Assembly: GCA_947452295.1 (NCBI GenBank)
Contig: CANGCK010000007.1
Coordinates: 1-64,000, forward strand
Length of the DNA: 64,000 bases
Direction: 5' to 3'
Source: Sphingobacteriia bacterium
Lineage (GTDB): Bacteria > Bacteroidota > Bacteroidia > Chitinophagales > Chitinophagaceae
Within the stretch, counting starts at the first letter, position 1, and each line of letters begins with the position of its first letter. This document shows, one piece after another, positions 56,056-64,000 of the stretch. A program made the position numbers and the translations under genes. The notes under the pieces were generated by a model, which saw only the letters and a list, made by a program, of their open reading frames with translations, did no database searches and had not been told where the DNA came from.

Positions 56056-56616
56056 ATGCCAAATCCAAGATTAGCAGACAGATACGCCAAAAGCTTGATT
56101 GACCTTGCATCTGAAAAAAATATTTTAGAGGCAGTTTGTGAAGATATGCGTTATATACAGGCCTTGTGTAAGCAAAGTCGCGATTTTTTAAACTTACTAC
56201 GTAGCCCAATTATTAAACCCGATCAAAAAGGAAAATTAATAGATGCGGTTACTAATGATAAAGTAAATGCGCTAACAGCTGCTTTTAATAATCTATTAGT
56301 GAAGAAGGGGAGAGAAAGTGATTTACCTGAAATTGCAACTGCATTTATTAGCCAGTTTAACACATTGAAAGGAATTCATCAGGTTAAATTAACCACTGCC
56401 GTAGCAGTTTCTGAAGAGTTGAAAAAATCAATTCAAAACAAAGTTCAATCTGCTAATAACTTTGGAACTGTTGAATTAGAAACTGTAACAGACGAATCAT
56501 TAATTGGTGGTTTTGTTTTAGAGTTTAATAATAAATTGGTTGATGCAAGTGTGGCGCATGATTTACGTGAAATCAAAAAGCAATTCTCTCAAAATTTATA
56601 TATAGCGGATTTATAA
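56056..56616 (+). CDS. atpH: ATP synthase F1 subunit delta
   Basis: This 186-residue OSCP-like subunit joins the peripheral stalk to F1. Signature elements are NPRLADRYAKSLIDLASEK at the N-terminal helical domain, LLRSPIIKPDQK and the C-terminal ESLIGGFVLEFNNKLVDASV. Length is normal. It starts three bases after atpF stops and precedes atpA by 33 bases. Confidence 0.95.
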   Translation: MPNPRLADRYAKSLIDLASEKNILEAVCEDMRYIQALCKQSRDFLNLLRSPIIKPDQKGKLIDAVTNDKVNALTAAFNNLLVKKGRESDLPEIATAFISQFNTLKGIHQVKLTTAVAVSEELKKSIQNKVQSANNFGTVELETVTDESLIGGFVLEFNNKLVDASVAHDLREIKKQFSQNLYIADL

Positions 56617-56649
56617 TCATTATTACAAAAATTACTTAAACAATACAAA

Positions 56650-58227
56650 ATGGTAGACATTAAACCAGATGAAATATCAGCGATACTGAGACAACAACTC
56701 AGTAATTTCAACGCTTCTGCAGAACTTGAGGAAGTAGGTACCGTATTGCAAGTGGGTGATGGTATTGCCCGTGTATATGGATTAAACGGTGTAAGAAGTG
56801 GTGAGTTGGTTGTTTTTGAAAATGGCGTAAAAGCTATTGCATTGAACCTTGAAGAAGATAATGTGGGTGTGGTAATGATGGGCGAAAGTGGTTCTATTAA
56901 AGAAGGTGCAAAAGTTAAAAGAACCGGTCAAATTGCCTCCATTAAAGTTGGTGAAGGAGTAGTTGGGCGTGTTATTAATACATTGGGAGAACCAATAGAT
57001 GGTAAAGGCCCAATTACCGGCGAATTATATGAAATGCCTTTAGAGCGTAAAGCACCAGGGGTAATTTATCGTGAGCCAGTAAAAGAACCATTACAAACTG
57101 GGATTAAAGCAATTGATGCAATGATTCCTGTAGGTCGTGGACAACGTGAGTTGGTTATTGGCGACCGTCAAACTGGCAAAACAGCTATTTGTATTGATAC
57201 CATCATCAATCAGAAAGAATTCTATGATGAAGGTAAACCAGTATATTGTATTTATGTAGCTGTTGGCCAAAAAGCTTCTACAGTTGCAGGGGTAATGAAA
57301 ACATTGGCCGACAATGGCGCGATGGCTTACACAACTATTGTTGCTGCTTCTGCTTCCGATCCTGCTCCATTACAATTCTACGCTCCATTTGCGGGTGCTG
57401 CAATTGGTGAATTCTTCCGTGATACAGGTCGCCCTGCCCTGATTATTTATGATGATTTATCTAAACAAGCAGTAGCTTATCGTGAAGTTTCTTTGTTGTT
57501 AAGAAGACCACCAGGACGTGAAGCATATCCAGGTGACGTATTCTATTTACATAGCCGTTTATTGGAAAGAGCTGCCAAAGTTATTGCCAATGATGATGTT
57601 GCTAAGAACATGAATGATCTTCCAGCTTCTATTAAACATTTGGTAAAAGGTGGTGGTTCTTTAACTGCATTGCCAATTATTGAAACACAAGCGGGCGACG
57701 TATCTGCATACATTCCTACCAACGTAATTTCTATTACCGACGGACAAATTTTCTTAGAAGGTAACTTGTTTAATGCGGGTATACGTCCGGCAATTAACGT
57801 AGGTATCTCTGTAAGTCGTGTGGGTGGTAATGCACAGATTAAATCCATGAAGAAAGTGGCAGGTACTTTAAAATTAGACCAGGCTTTATACCGTGAGTTA
57901 GAAGCGTTTTCTAAATTTGGTGGTGACCTAGATGCTGCAACTAAGTCTGTAATCGACAAAGGTGCCAGAAACGTAGAAATTCTTAAGCAAGCTCAATACA
58001 CTCCATTCTCTGTTGAGAAACAAGTAGCGATCATATACTTAGGAACGCAAGGTTTATTGCGTGAAGTAGCTGTAAGAAAAGTTAAAGAATTTGAAGCACA
58101 TTTCTTAATGGAAATGGAAAACAAATTACCTGATGTATTAGCTGAATTCAAGAAAGGTAATTTAACAGACGAAAGTTTAAAGAAAATGACCGATTTAGCT
58201 GCAACTTTGGTTCCGCAGTATAAATAG
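56650..58227 (+). CDS. atpA: ATP synthase F1 subunit alpha
   Basis: This 525-residue non-catalytic nucleotide-binding subunit of F1 has the P-loop GDRQTGKT (residues 171-178), conserved [15 protein letters not shown], the [41 protein letters not shown] block (diagnostic pieces) and a C-terminal helical domain. All residues that I can check by eye match a functional alpha subunit. It is the last gene of this atp unit, since a terminator follows and atpG is not next. Confidence 0.97.
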   Translation: MVDIKPDEISAILRQQLSNFNASAELEEVGTVLQVGDGIARVYGLNGVRSGELVVFENGVKAIALNLEEDNVGVVMMGESGSIKEGAKVKRTGQIASIKVGEGVVGRVINTLGEPIDGKGPITGELYEMPLERKAPGVIYREPVKEPLQTGIKAIDAMIPVGRGQRELVIGDRQTGKTAICIDTIINQKEFYDEGKPVYCIYVAVGQKASTVAGVMKTLADNGAMAYTTIVAASASDPAPLQFYAPFAGAAIGEFFRDTGRPALIIYDDLSKQAVAYREVSLLLRRPPGREAYPGDVFYLHSRLLERAAKVIANDDVAKNMNDLPASIKHLVKGGGSLTALPIIETQAGDVSAYIPTNVISITDGQIFLEGNLFNAGIRPAINVGISVSRVGGNAQIKSMKKVAGTLKLDQALYRELEAFSKFGGDLDAATKSVIDKGARNVEILKQAQYTPFSVEKQVAIIYLGTQGLLREVAVRKVKEFEAHFLMEMENKLPDVLAEFKKGNLTDESLKKMTDLAATLVPQYK

Positions 58228-58248
58228 TAAGTTAATAATACATATTAT

Positions 58249-58284
58249 AATCCCGTAACAATTAATTTTGCTACGGGATTTTTT
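58249..58284 (+). terminator. Rho-independent terminator after atpA
   Basis: Nine-base arms AATCCCGTA (58249-58257) and TACGGGATT (58272-58280) with an inner CAA/TTG pairing, then a T run. Confidence 0.88.
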
Positions 58285-58374
58285 AATTATTTCAACTCCT
58301 CTTTATAAATTCAAAATAATTTAGCTTTAATAGCGTTTTATATTCTACCAATAATTTCCTAAAACCAAAACCCA

Positions 58375-59004
58375 ATGAAAAAAGCTTTCTTTTTCATCTC
58401 TCTCCTTTTTTTCGGAATTGTAAATGCCCAAACTCCTTATGAAGACAGCATGGCTATTGGCTTGGAAAAATATAAGGCTGCAGGAACCGCAGATGATATG
58501 CTTGCCGCAGCTACCTTTTTTGAATCATTGGGTGATACTACAAAAGACAAGTGGTTGCCATATTATTATGCTGCACATGCAACGCTTTTAGCCTCTAAAA
58601 TGACTAGTAAAACAAGTAAAGATAAAGTTGCAGAAAGAGTGAACGAATTAATAGCCAAAGCAGATGCTATTGAAGCAGATATTTCTGAACTGTTTTGTTT
58701 AAAACAGATGGTTGCAGTAATGCAAATTTTTGTTAATCCGATGAGTAGATTTCAAACTTATGGAGAAATTGCTGCTGAGGCATTTGCCAATGCTAAAACA
58801 ACAGACCCTACAAATCCAAGGCCTTATTTGATAGAAGGAATGTATCTTATGAATATGCCAGAGGGTATTGGAGGGGGGAAAGTACCTGCAAAAAAACTAT
58901 TGCAAAAAGCTATTGTGCTATTTGATTCTTTCGAGCCAGCTTCTCCATTACACCCAAATTGGGGGAAAGAACAAGCAGAAAAAGCACTTGCTGCTTGCCA
59001 ATAA
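58375..59004 (+). CDS. Secreted helical-repeat (TPR-like) protein
   Basis: The 209-residue protein has a signal peptide (MKKAFFFISLLFFGIVNAQ) and is then mostly alpha-helical with pairs resembling TPR units: DDMLAAATFFESLGDTTKDKWLPYYYAAHATLLAS, ELFCLKQMVAVMQIF, TNPRPYLIEGMYLMN and AKKLLQKAIVLFDSF in separate pieces. Secreted to the periplasm. I do not recognise a family with known function. It is monocistronic: a terminator follows and the atp terminator precedes. Confidence 0.78.
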   Translation: MKKAFFFISLLFFGIVNAQTPYEDSMAIGLEKYKAAGTADDMLAAATFFESLGDTTKDKWLPYYYAAHATLLASKMTSKTSKDKVAERVNELIAKADAIEADISELFCLKQMVAVMQIFVNPMSRFQTYGEIAAEAFANAKTTDPTNPRPYLIEGMYLMNMPEGIGGGKVPAKKLLQKAIVLFDSFEPASPLHPNWGKEQAEKALAACQ

Positions 59005-59025
59005 AATATATTACTTTATTCTTTT

Positions 59026-59054
59026 ACCCCGCCAATAATTGTCGGGGTTCTTTT
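59026..59054 (+). terminator. Terminator after the helical-repeat gene
   Basis: Eleven-base arms (59026-59036 and 59038-59048) with one mismatch (ACCCCGCCAAT), then a T-rich tail. Confidence 0.75.
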
Positions 59055-59098
59055 GCCATTAACCGAACATCTTTCCTTAATGCTTGTTAATAGAATTG

Positions 59099-60034
59099 AT
59101 GCAGCATATTTTAAAAGTATCGAATTTAACCAAATATTTTGGCAATCTTACAGCAGTGAACGATTTGTCGTTTAATGTAGGAGCAGGTGATGTTTATGGA
59201 TTTTTAGGACAAAATGGAGCGGGAAAAAGTACTACCATTCGGATGCTGCTTACGCTAATCACTCCTACTGATGGAGATATTGAACTTTTTGGCTACTCCT
59301 TAAAAACACATAGAAAAGAGATACTTCGACAGGTTGGAGCAGTGATAGAAAAACCGGATGTATATAAATACCTTTCTGCTTACGAAAATCTTAAACTCTT
59401 TGCTAAACTGAGTGGTATAAAACCCGACCACGCACTTTTAATGAATCAATTAGAAATGGTAGGGCTGGCAAACCGTGCAAATGATACTGTGAAAACCTTT
59501 TCACAAGGGATGAAACAACGATTGGGCATTGCCATTGCCTTGGTTCACAATCCTCCATTAATTGTGTTGGATGAGCCTACCAATGGCCTCGATCCACAAG
59601 GTATTGCAGATATCAGAAACCTTATTTTACAATTAAGTAGAGCACAAAAGAAAACCATCATCGTTTCTTCTCATTTATTAAATGAAATTGAACAAATTGC
59701 TACACGTATATTAATCATCGACAAGGGAAAGAAGCTGGTAGAGGACAGTGCCGCTGCATTATTCGATAGCACTCAAACCATTCTACAGGTTCATACTACT
59801 AATAATGCAGAAGCCTTGGAAAAACTGAGCCAATCGACCTGGGCTAACCACCTTAAACCAATGCGCGATGGATTACTGATTTTTCAGTTATCACAAGAAC
59901 AAATCCCTCAACTAAATATAGATCTGGTAAAGCTGGGAATTGAATTGTTATCGCTTCAGCCAAGAAATAGCTTAGAAGATTATTTCTTACAAATAACAGC
60001 AGGAAAACAATATGTGGACACATTTACAAATTGA
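59099..60034 (+). CDS. ABC-2 transporter ATP-binding protein
   Basis: This 311-residue ATPase has Walker A GQNGAGKST, signature FSQGMKQR, Walker B LIVLDEPTNGLD and the switch VSSHLL, and a C-terminal extension (~residues 225-311) as in the bacitracin/antibiotic exporter group. The frame is open from a TTG at 59084, but MQHILKVSNLTKYFG is the usual start. The stop overlaps the permease gene by 23 bases, so the two are translated together. The substrate is unknown. Confidence 0.92.
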   Translation: MQHILKVSNLTKYFGNLTAVNDLSFNVGAGDVYGFLGQNGAGKSTTIRMLLTLITPTDGDIELFGYSLKTHRKEILRQVGAVIEKPDVYKYLSAYENLKLFAKLSGIKPDHALLMNQLEMVGLANRANDTVKTFSQGMKQRLGIAIALVHNPPLIVLDEPTNGLDPQGIADIRNLILQLSRAQKKTIIVSSHLLNEIEQIATRILIIDKGKKLVEDSAAALFDSTQTILQVHTTNNAEALEKLSQSTWANHLKPMRDGLLIFQLSQEQIPQLNIDLVKLGIELLSLQPRNSLEDYFLQITAGKQYVDTFTN

Positions 60035-60887
60035 GTTGTATAAAATATTTAAGCGTCCCAGAACTTATCTGGCTTTTGCTGCAATTACTGCACTAATTGG
60101 TGTTATTCAATTAGGGTTGAAAGTGGATGGCAAAGAATACACTGAATTTGTTATGGCAGATTTTGCTACCTCTTTTTCAGTGGATGGCAATATCTTAAAT
60201 GGATATTTTATTTGTTATGTTATTCTTCAGCTATTATTGGTTCATGTGCCATTGCTAATTGCTTTAATTGCTGCCGATATGATATCGGGCGAAGCAAATA
60301 TGGGTACACTGAGATTATTATTAACTAAACCTCAGTCGAGAACTGCAATACTTCTTGCTAAATTTTTTGCAGCGGTGGTGTACACTTTGTTGCTGCTTAT
60401 ATGGATTGCTATTATGGGTTTATTATGTAGCATGCTTATTTTCGGTACAGATGATTTGTTTTTAATGAAGAGTAGCTATGTAGTGATTGTAAAGGAGTCG
60501 GATGTTTTTTGGAGATATGCAGGTGCATTTTGTTTCGCAGCCCTAGCTATGGTTACTGTTGCAGCCCTTGGCTTTTTTTTGTCGTTCTTTGCCGAAAACT
60601 CTATTGGGCCTATTGTTGCAACAATGAGTGTTATTGTAGTTTGCACTATTTTAAGTACCATGAATATTCCTTTGTTTAATACCATCAAACCCTTTTTATT
60701 TACTTCTCACATGAATAATTGGAAAGAATTTTTTGATTTTAAAGTAAACGATGCCAATGAAGCAATTATTGGATCCATTCAAAATCCACAAAAAATCATT
60801 CAATCTTCCTGTATACTATTTGCACATATTATTGGGTTTGTTGGTTCAGCAATTATTTTATTTAGAAAGAAAGATATACTTAGTTAA
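60012..60887 (+). CDS. ABC-2 type permease
   Basis: This 291-residue integral membrane protein has six hydrophobic helices (about 18-36, 67-90, 113-140, 168-195, 200-220 and 262-285) and the ABC-2 pattern: cytoplasmic N-terminus ELYKIFKRPRTYLAF and ADMISGEANMGTLRLLLTKPQSR between helices 2 and 3. It begins 23 bases inside the ATPase gene and is its membrane partner. A LolA-like gene follows 37 bases on. An export role is likely; the cargo is unknown. Confidence 0.9.
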   Translation: MWTHLQIELYKIFKRPRTYLAFAAITALIGVIQLGLKVDGKEYTEFVMADFATSFSVDGNILNGYFICYVILQLLLVHVPLLIALIAADMISGEANMGTLRLLLTKPQSRTAILLAKFFAAVVYTLLLLIWIAIMGLLCSMLIFGTDDLFLMKSSYVVIVKESDVFWRYAGAFCFAALAMVTVAALGFFLSFFAENSIGPIVATMSVIVVCTILSTMNIPLFNTIKPFLFTSHMNNWKEFFDFKVNDANEAIIGSIQNPQKIIQSSCILFAHIIGFVGSAIILFRKKDILS

Positions 60888-60924
60888 ATATTGGTAGGCG
60901 GGTGATTCGGAAAATAAAAAAAAC

Positions 60925-61623
60925 ATGAGCGGAATTAAATTGAAAGTATTGATTGGATTATTGTGGATCTTTGTTGTACAACATTCCAATGCGCAAGATG
61001 TAAATGAACTGGTAAGAAAGGTAAAAGCCAAATTAGATTTGGTGAACGACTATACTGCCGTGGGTAAAATGAAAACAGATGTGGCATTTATTAAAGCACC
61101 GGTAGGCGCTGTAAAAATGTTTTTTAAAAAACCCGACCGGTTTAAGTTGCAACGTAATGGGGGCATTTCTGTACTTCCAAAGGGTGGGGTTAGTTTTAAT
61201 ATGGGAAATTTATTGGCTGCTTCCGGATTTACTGCCATTGATGCAGGTACTGGCGAAGTAGCTAAAACAAAAACCAGAATAGTGAAATTATTACCCAATG
61301 GAGATAACAACGATGTGATATTATCTACTTTGTATATTGATGAAAGCAATTTGTTGATTATAAAGTCGGTGACTACCACTCGTGAAAATGGTACGTTTGA
61401 AATGGAAATGAGCTATGGCAAATATGCTACTTACGGATTGCCAGACAAGGTGTATTTTAGTTTCAATGCGAAAGATTATAAGCTCCCTAAAGGGATAACC
61501 TTGGAGTTTGATGACGCTGATAAAGCCATTAAAGAAAAGATGAAAGGAAAGAAGGGAAGAGTGGAGATCATTTATAGCGGGTATGAAATAAATAAAGGAA
61601 TTGCCGACCAACTATTTAAATAA
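60925..61623 (+). CDS. LolA-like outer-membrane lipoprotein carrier protein
   Basis: This 232-residue protein has a signal peptide (VLIGLLWIFVVQHSNAQ) and an unclosed-barrel domain with the LolA-like pattern: helix VNELVRKVKAKLDLVNDYTA at the start, then strands (GAVKMFFKKPDRFKLQRNGG) and a long C-terminal sheet (VTTTRENGTFEMEMSYGKY). LolA carries lipoproteins across the periplasm; this relative lies beside an ABC-2 transporter, so it may serve that export path rather than canonical lipoprotein sorting. Both options are inference. Confidence 0.78.
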   Translation: MSGIKLKVLIGLLWIFVVQHSNAQDVNELVRKVKAKLDLVNDYTAVGKMKTDVAFIKAPVGAVKMFFKKPDRFKLQRNGGISVLPKGGVSFNMGNLLAASGFTAIDAGTGEVAKTKTRIVKLLPNGDNNDVILSTLYIDESNLLIIKSVTTTRENGTFEMEMSYGKYATYGLPDKVYFSFNAKDYKLPKGITLEFDDADKAIKEKMKGKKGRVEIIYSGYEINKGIADQLFK

Positions 61624-61624
61624 G

Positions 61625-62494
61625 TTAAAACAATTCTACACTCCAAGTTCGACTCATTAACTCGCCCGGCACCAATAAGTTGATGCCTTCTTTTTGCTTC
61701 AGGTCTCCGGTAGCATTTTCATTGTCGGCTATACCACACCAGGGTTCTATACAAACAAAGTCGGCATGCTTTGCACTCCAAATACCCATATATGGGAAAT
61801 CGTTGTAATTGAATTTTAAACCATGTTTACTTTTATCCGTAACTAATGAAATATAATTCGATTGAAGATCTTTAAAAACAATTGCATCTCCATAGAAAAG
61901 TGATTTACTTAAATCAATGCGGTTAGTTGTATCAAAGAAGGGTATGGGTGCCGATTTAATCAATCCATCAGGTGTTAATGGCCATTGTCCCGCTGTTTCA
62001 TTTTTTTCGAAAAGCAAATAATAGTCATCAAATGAGGTTCCTTCTACCAAGGGTACTTTAAAAGCCGGATGAGCACCCACTGAAAAAAACATCGGTTTAA
62101 TATCTACATTGAAAATCTGATAATTACAATGCAAGTAATTTTTTTCGAGGGAATAAGTAATCGTGAAACTAAATAAAAACGGATATTGCTTTAGAGATGC
62201 TTCATTGGCTTTCAGCTGAAGGCTGATACGTTCATTACTTTGAGCTACAACTTTAAATTCCATGTCGCGTGCAAAACCATGTCGGCTCATGTGATAGCTG
62301 GTACCATTGTATTGGTAGGTATTGTCCTTCAATCCACCGACAATAGGAAACAGTACCGGGCTTTTTTTGCCCCAAAAAGTGGGGTCCGCACTCCATAAAT
62401 ATTCCAGCTCCAATTCTTTGTGGTAAATGCTTTGCAGTTCAGCACCTTTGGCACTAATTAATACGCGTAGGTATTGATTTTCAAGTGGTAACAT
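61625..62494 (-). CDS. Aldose 1-epimerase-like mutarotase
   Basis: The 289-residue protein matches the galactose mutarotase-like superfamily, YeaD/aldose-epimerase-related branch: LRVLISAKGAELQSIYHKE, a PVLFPIVGGLKDN turn, SRHGFARDMEF with the catalytic His, and VGAHPAFKVPLV with the second His, then IWSAKHADFVCIEPW with the catalytic Glu. It interconverts anomers of hexoses, possibly hexose-6-phosphate. The frame extends to 62530, but the ATG at 62494 gives the family start MLPLENQYLRV and does not overlap pdxA. It is seven bases after pdxA, likely co-transcribed. Confidence 0.88.
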   Translation of the reverse strand: MLPLENQYLRVLISAKGAELQSIYHKELELEYLWSADPTFWGKKSPVLFPIVGGLKDNTYQYNGTSYHMSRHGFARDMEFKVVAQSNERISLQLKANEASLKQYPFLFSFTITYSLEKNYLHCNYQIFNVDIKPMFFSVGAHPAFKVPLVEGTSFDDYYLLFEKNETAGQWPLTPDGLIKSAPIPFFDTTNRIDLSKSLFYGDAIVFKDLQSNYISLVTDKSKHGLKFNYNDFPYMGIWSAKHADFVCIEPWCGIADNENATGDLKQKEGINLLVPGELMSRTWSVELF

Positions 62495-62501
62495 GATGCA
62501 A

Positions 62502-63596
62502 TTATCCTTCGTTTTCTTCAATTCTTTCATCTACAGCATTGGCCAACATCCTTGCGCTCATTTTCTTAAGTGGATTTAAGCGCATATTAGCATATCCTAG
62601 TCTGTGTTGAATGATTTCCAAACAGCCAAAAGTTGCAGCTAAAAAGGAGGAATGGTCGGCTTTTCCTTTGCCGGCAATATCAAATGCGGTACCATGATCG
62701 GGGCTAGTTCTCACCACCGGTAGACCAGCGGTGTAGTTAACACCTTCACCAATCGCCATTGATTTAAAAGGAATTAAACCCTGATCGTGGTACATGGCCA
62801 ATACAGCATCAAATTTTTCATGTTGTCCCCTTGCAAAAAAAGCATCGGCACTATATGGTCCAAAAGCCAGCATAGTATTTTTAGCTTCTTTAATAGCAGG
62901 CTTAATAATGTCTTCTTCCTGCTTTCCAATAAGTCCTTCATCACCTGCATGTGGATTTAAACCCAGCACAGCAATTTTAGGTTTATCAATGCCAAAATCT
63001 TTCTGCAAACTGTTGTGCATGATTTTAAGTTTACTCAAGATATTGGCTTGTGTAATATGTTGCGCAATATCATTTACCGACACGTGTTCAGTAACCAAGC
63101 CAACCCGCATATTATCGGCCACTAAAAACATCAAAACATCTGAAACGTTGAAGTAATCCTTAAAATAAGGGGTATGTCCGCTATAATTGAATGCGGCTGA
63201 TTGTATATTCTTTTTGTGAATGGGGGCAGTTACAAGACCCTGAATATGACCTTCTTTTAAAGCTTTGGTAGCTTCTTGTAAAGAAAGCAGGGCATATTTA
63301 CCGCCGATTTCATTTAATTGTCCGGGCGTAATCACCACTTCTTCTTCCCAAACGTTAAAAATATTTACTTGTTTAGGGTTAACGCGGGTAAAATCTTTGA
63401 TGCTGGAATAATTAAAATTTGCATCCGGCAAACTTTTTCTGTAAAAATTCATGGTCTTATTGCTTGCAAATACAATAGGGGTAATGAAATCCAGTAATCT
63501 TTGGTCGGAAAGCGTTTTTATGATCAGTTCTAATCCAATACCATTTAGGTCACCACAACTGAATCCGATTACCGGTTTTTGCATTTCATTGCTCAT
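62502..63596 (-). CDS. pdxA: 4-hydroxythreonine-4-phosphate dehydrogenase
   Basis: This enzyme of pyridoxal-phosphate synthesis oxidises 4-phosphohydroxy-L-threonine with NAD and a divalent metal. The 364-residue protein is somewhat longer than the E. coli enzyme (329). The metal-binding histidines are in SGHTPYFKDYF, LNPHAGDEGLIG and MYHDQGLIPFK, and the substrate pocket is in VTAPIHKKN. It is divergent from rsmA and upstream of the mutarotase gene. The linkage of pdxA with rsmA is common in bacteria; here they are divergent. Confidence 0.95.
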   Translation of the reverse strand: MSNEMQKPVIGFSCGDLNGIGLELIIKTLSDQRLLDFITPIVFASNKTMNFYRKSLPDANFNYSSIKDFTRVNPKQVNIFNVWEEEVVITPGQLNEIGGKYALLSLQEATKALKEGHIQGLVTAPIHKKNIQSAAFNYSGHTPYFKDYFNVSDVLMFLVADNMRVGLVTEHVSVNDIAQHITQANILSKLKIMHNSLQKDFGIDKPKIAVLGLNPHAGDEGLIGKQEEDIIKPAIKEAKNTMLAFGPYSADAFFARGQHEKFDAVLAMYHDQGLIPFKSMAIGEGVNYTAGLPVVRTSPDHGTAFDIAGKGKADHSSFLAATFGCLEIIQHRLGYANMRLNPLKKMSARMLANAVDERIEENEG

Positions 63597-63623
63597 GGGG
63601 TATAATTTAGAATGCTAAAATAC

Positions 63624-63631
63624 TACTTTTG
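63624..63631 (+). promoter_or_regulatory. -7 box of rsmA
   Basis: TACTTTTG matches TAnnTTTG and ends only five bases before the ATG at 63637, which implies a leaderless or nearly leaderless transcript. Confidence 0.5.
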
Positions 63632-63636
63632 CAGTG

Positions 63637-64000
63637 ATGCAATATACGCTCAAAAAATCGCTAGGTCAGCATTTCCTTACAGATGAATCAATTTGTAAGA
63701 AAATACTGACGTCTATACAAGAAAATCCCTTCGAACAATTACTCGAAGTTGGTCCCGGTGGAGGTGCCCTTACCAAGTATTTATTGCCCTTAAAGGGAAT
63801 AAAATTCAAAGCAGTGGAGTTAGACAACGAAAAAGTGTTGTATTTACAGCATACTTATCCAATACTGTACGATAAAATTATTGAGGGGAGTATTTTAGAA
63901 ATACCTGTTCCATTTGAAGGGGATTTTGTGCTGGTGGGTAATTTCCCCTATAATATTTCCACACAAATTGTTTTTAGGGTGTTAGAGTGGAAAACCCAAG
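63637..64000 (+). CDS. rsmA: 16S rRNA dimethyladenosine transferase RsmA (3' end outside window)
   Basis: The frame is open from the ATG at 63637 to the window end (121 codons plus one base), so the gene continues beyond it. The product starts MQYTLKKSLGQHFLTDESI, the hallmark RsmA/KsgA N-terminus, followed by the SAM-binding loop LEVGPGGGALT and the adenine-methylating motif GNFPYNIS. It dimethylates A1518 and A1519 of 16S rRNA during ribosome assembly. A GTG directly upstream is in frame, but the ATG is the likelier start. Confidence 0.94.
   Translation, partial: MQYTLKKSLGQHFLTDESICKKILTSIQENPFEQLLEVGPGGGALTKYLLPLKGIKFKAVELDNEKVLYLQHTYPILYDKIIEGSILEIPVPFEGDFVLVGNFPYNISTQIVFRVLEWKTQ

Noticed and set aside
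57543..57959. 138-residue minus-strand frame inside atpA
   Set aside because: Opposite the conserved catalytic-domain region of subunit alpha, no support.

Overview
The window is chromosomal DNA from a low-GC member of the Bacteroidota, most likely family Chitinophagaceae. The evidence is a giant PKD-repeat protein ending in a type IX secretion (gliding-motility type) C-terminal domain, a GldB-like lipoprotein, SusC-type envelope biology with a TonB receptor, DUF5686 and DUF4783 proteins, an F-ATPase subunit a with a cleavable N-terminal extension, and Bacteroidota-type -7 promoter boxes (TAnnTTTG) close to start codons. There is no rRNA, tRNA, CRISPR array, phage or insertion sequence that I could recognise, and no gene-free stretch longer than about 300 bases. 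Both edge genes are cut: the PKD protein at the left and rsmA at the right.

Layout. 1-9 kb: T9SS-secreted PKD protein, a small membrane protein with an MHS-type transporter, and acetyl-CoA synthetase. 9-15.5 kb: D-aminoacylase-like amidohydrolase, release factor 1, UDP-glucose 4-epimerase, a DUF47/PhoU-like protein and a PhoR/PhoB-type two-component pair. 15.5-24.4 kb: an envelope block with a secreted protein that looks like a clan CD (caspase-like) peptidase, an MBL hydrolase, a three-part outer-membrane protein (dead peptidase-MA-like domain, beta-propeller, Omp85-type barrel) and a DUF5686 barrel. 24.4-32.7 kb: TerC, PyrD, thiolase, universal stress protein, a HEPN/MNT toxin-antitoxin pair, NAD synthetase, GldB and ApaG. 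32.8-40.3 kb: isocitrate dehydrogenase, pyruvate dehydrogenase E2, a secreted zinc metalloprotease, a lysine-rich H1-like protein, a SUI1-like factor and DUF4783.

40.3-50.2 kb: phosphoglycerate mutase followed by a haem-binding protein, an unknown membrane-anchored protein and a TonB receptor; then EngB, an Asp-rich acidic protein, PurA and RelA/SpoT. 50.2-54 kb: an ABC exporter, a YdeI-like protein ending in a CDGSH iron-sulfur motif, a secreted PrcB-like protein and a small-protein/nucleotidyltransferase pair. 54-58.3 kb: the ATP synthase operon atpB-E-F-H-A, closed by a terminator directly after atpA, so atpG, atpD and atpC must lie elsewhere. 58.4-64 kb: a secreted helical-repeat protein, an ABC-2 transporter with a LolA-like protein, a mutarotase-like protein, PdxA and the start of rsmA.

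Most of the window is housekeeping metabolism (acetate activation, TCA, PDH, glycolysis, NAD, pyrimidine, purine and PLP synthesis, ATP synthase) interleaved with envelope genes. The parts that deserve attention are the caspase-like secreted protein, the pseudo-peptidase/propeller/barrel protein, the YdeI-CDGSH fusion, the two nucleotidyltransferase modules, two long perfect palindromes between genes, and the near-leaderless promoter arrangement. All functional calls are from reading motifs by eye; no searches were run.
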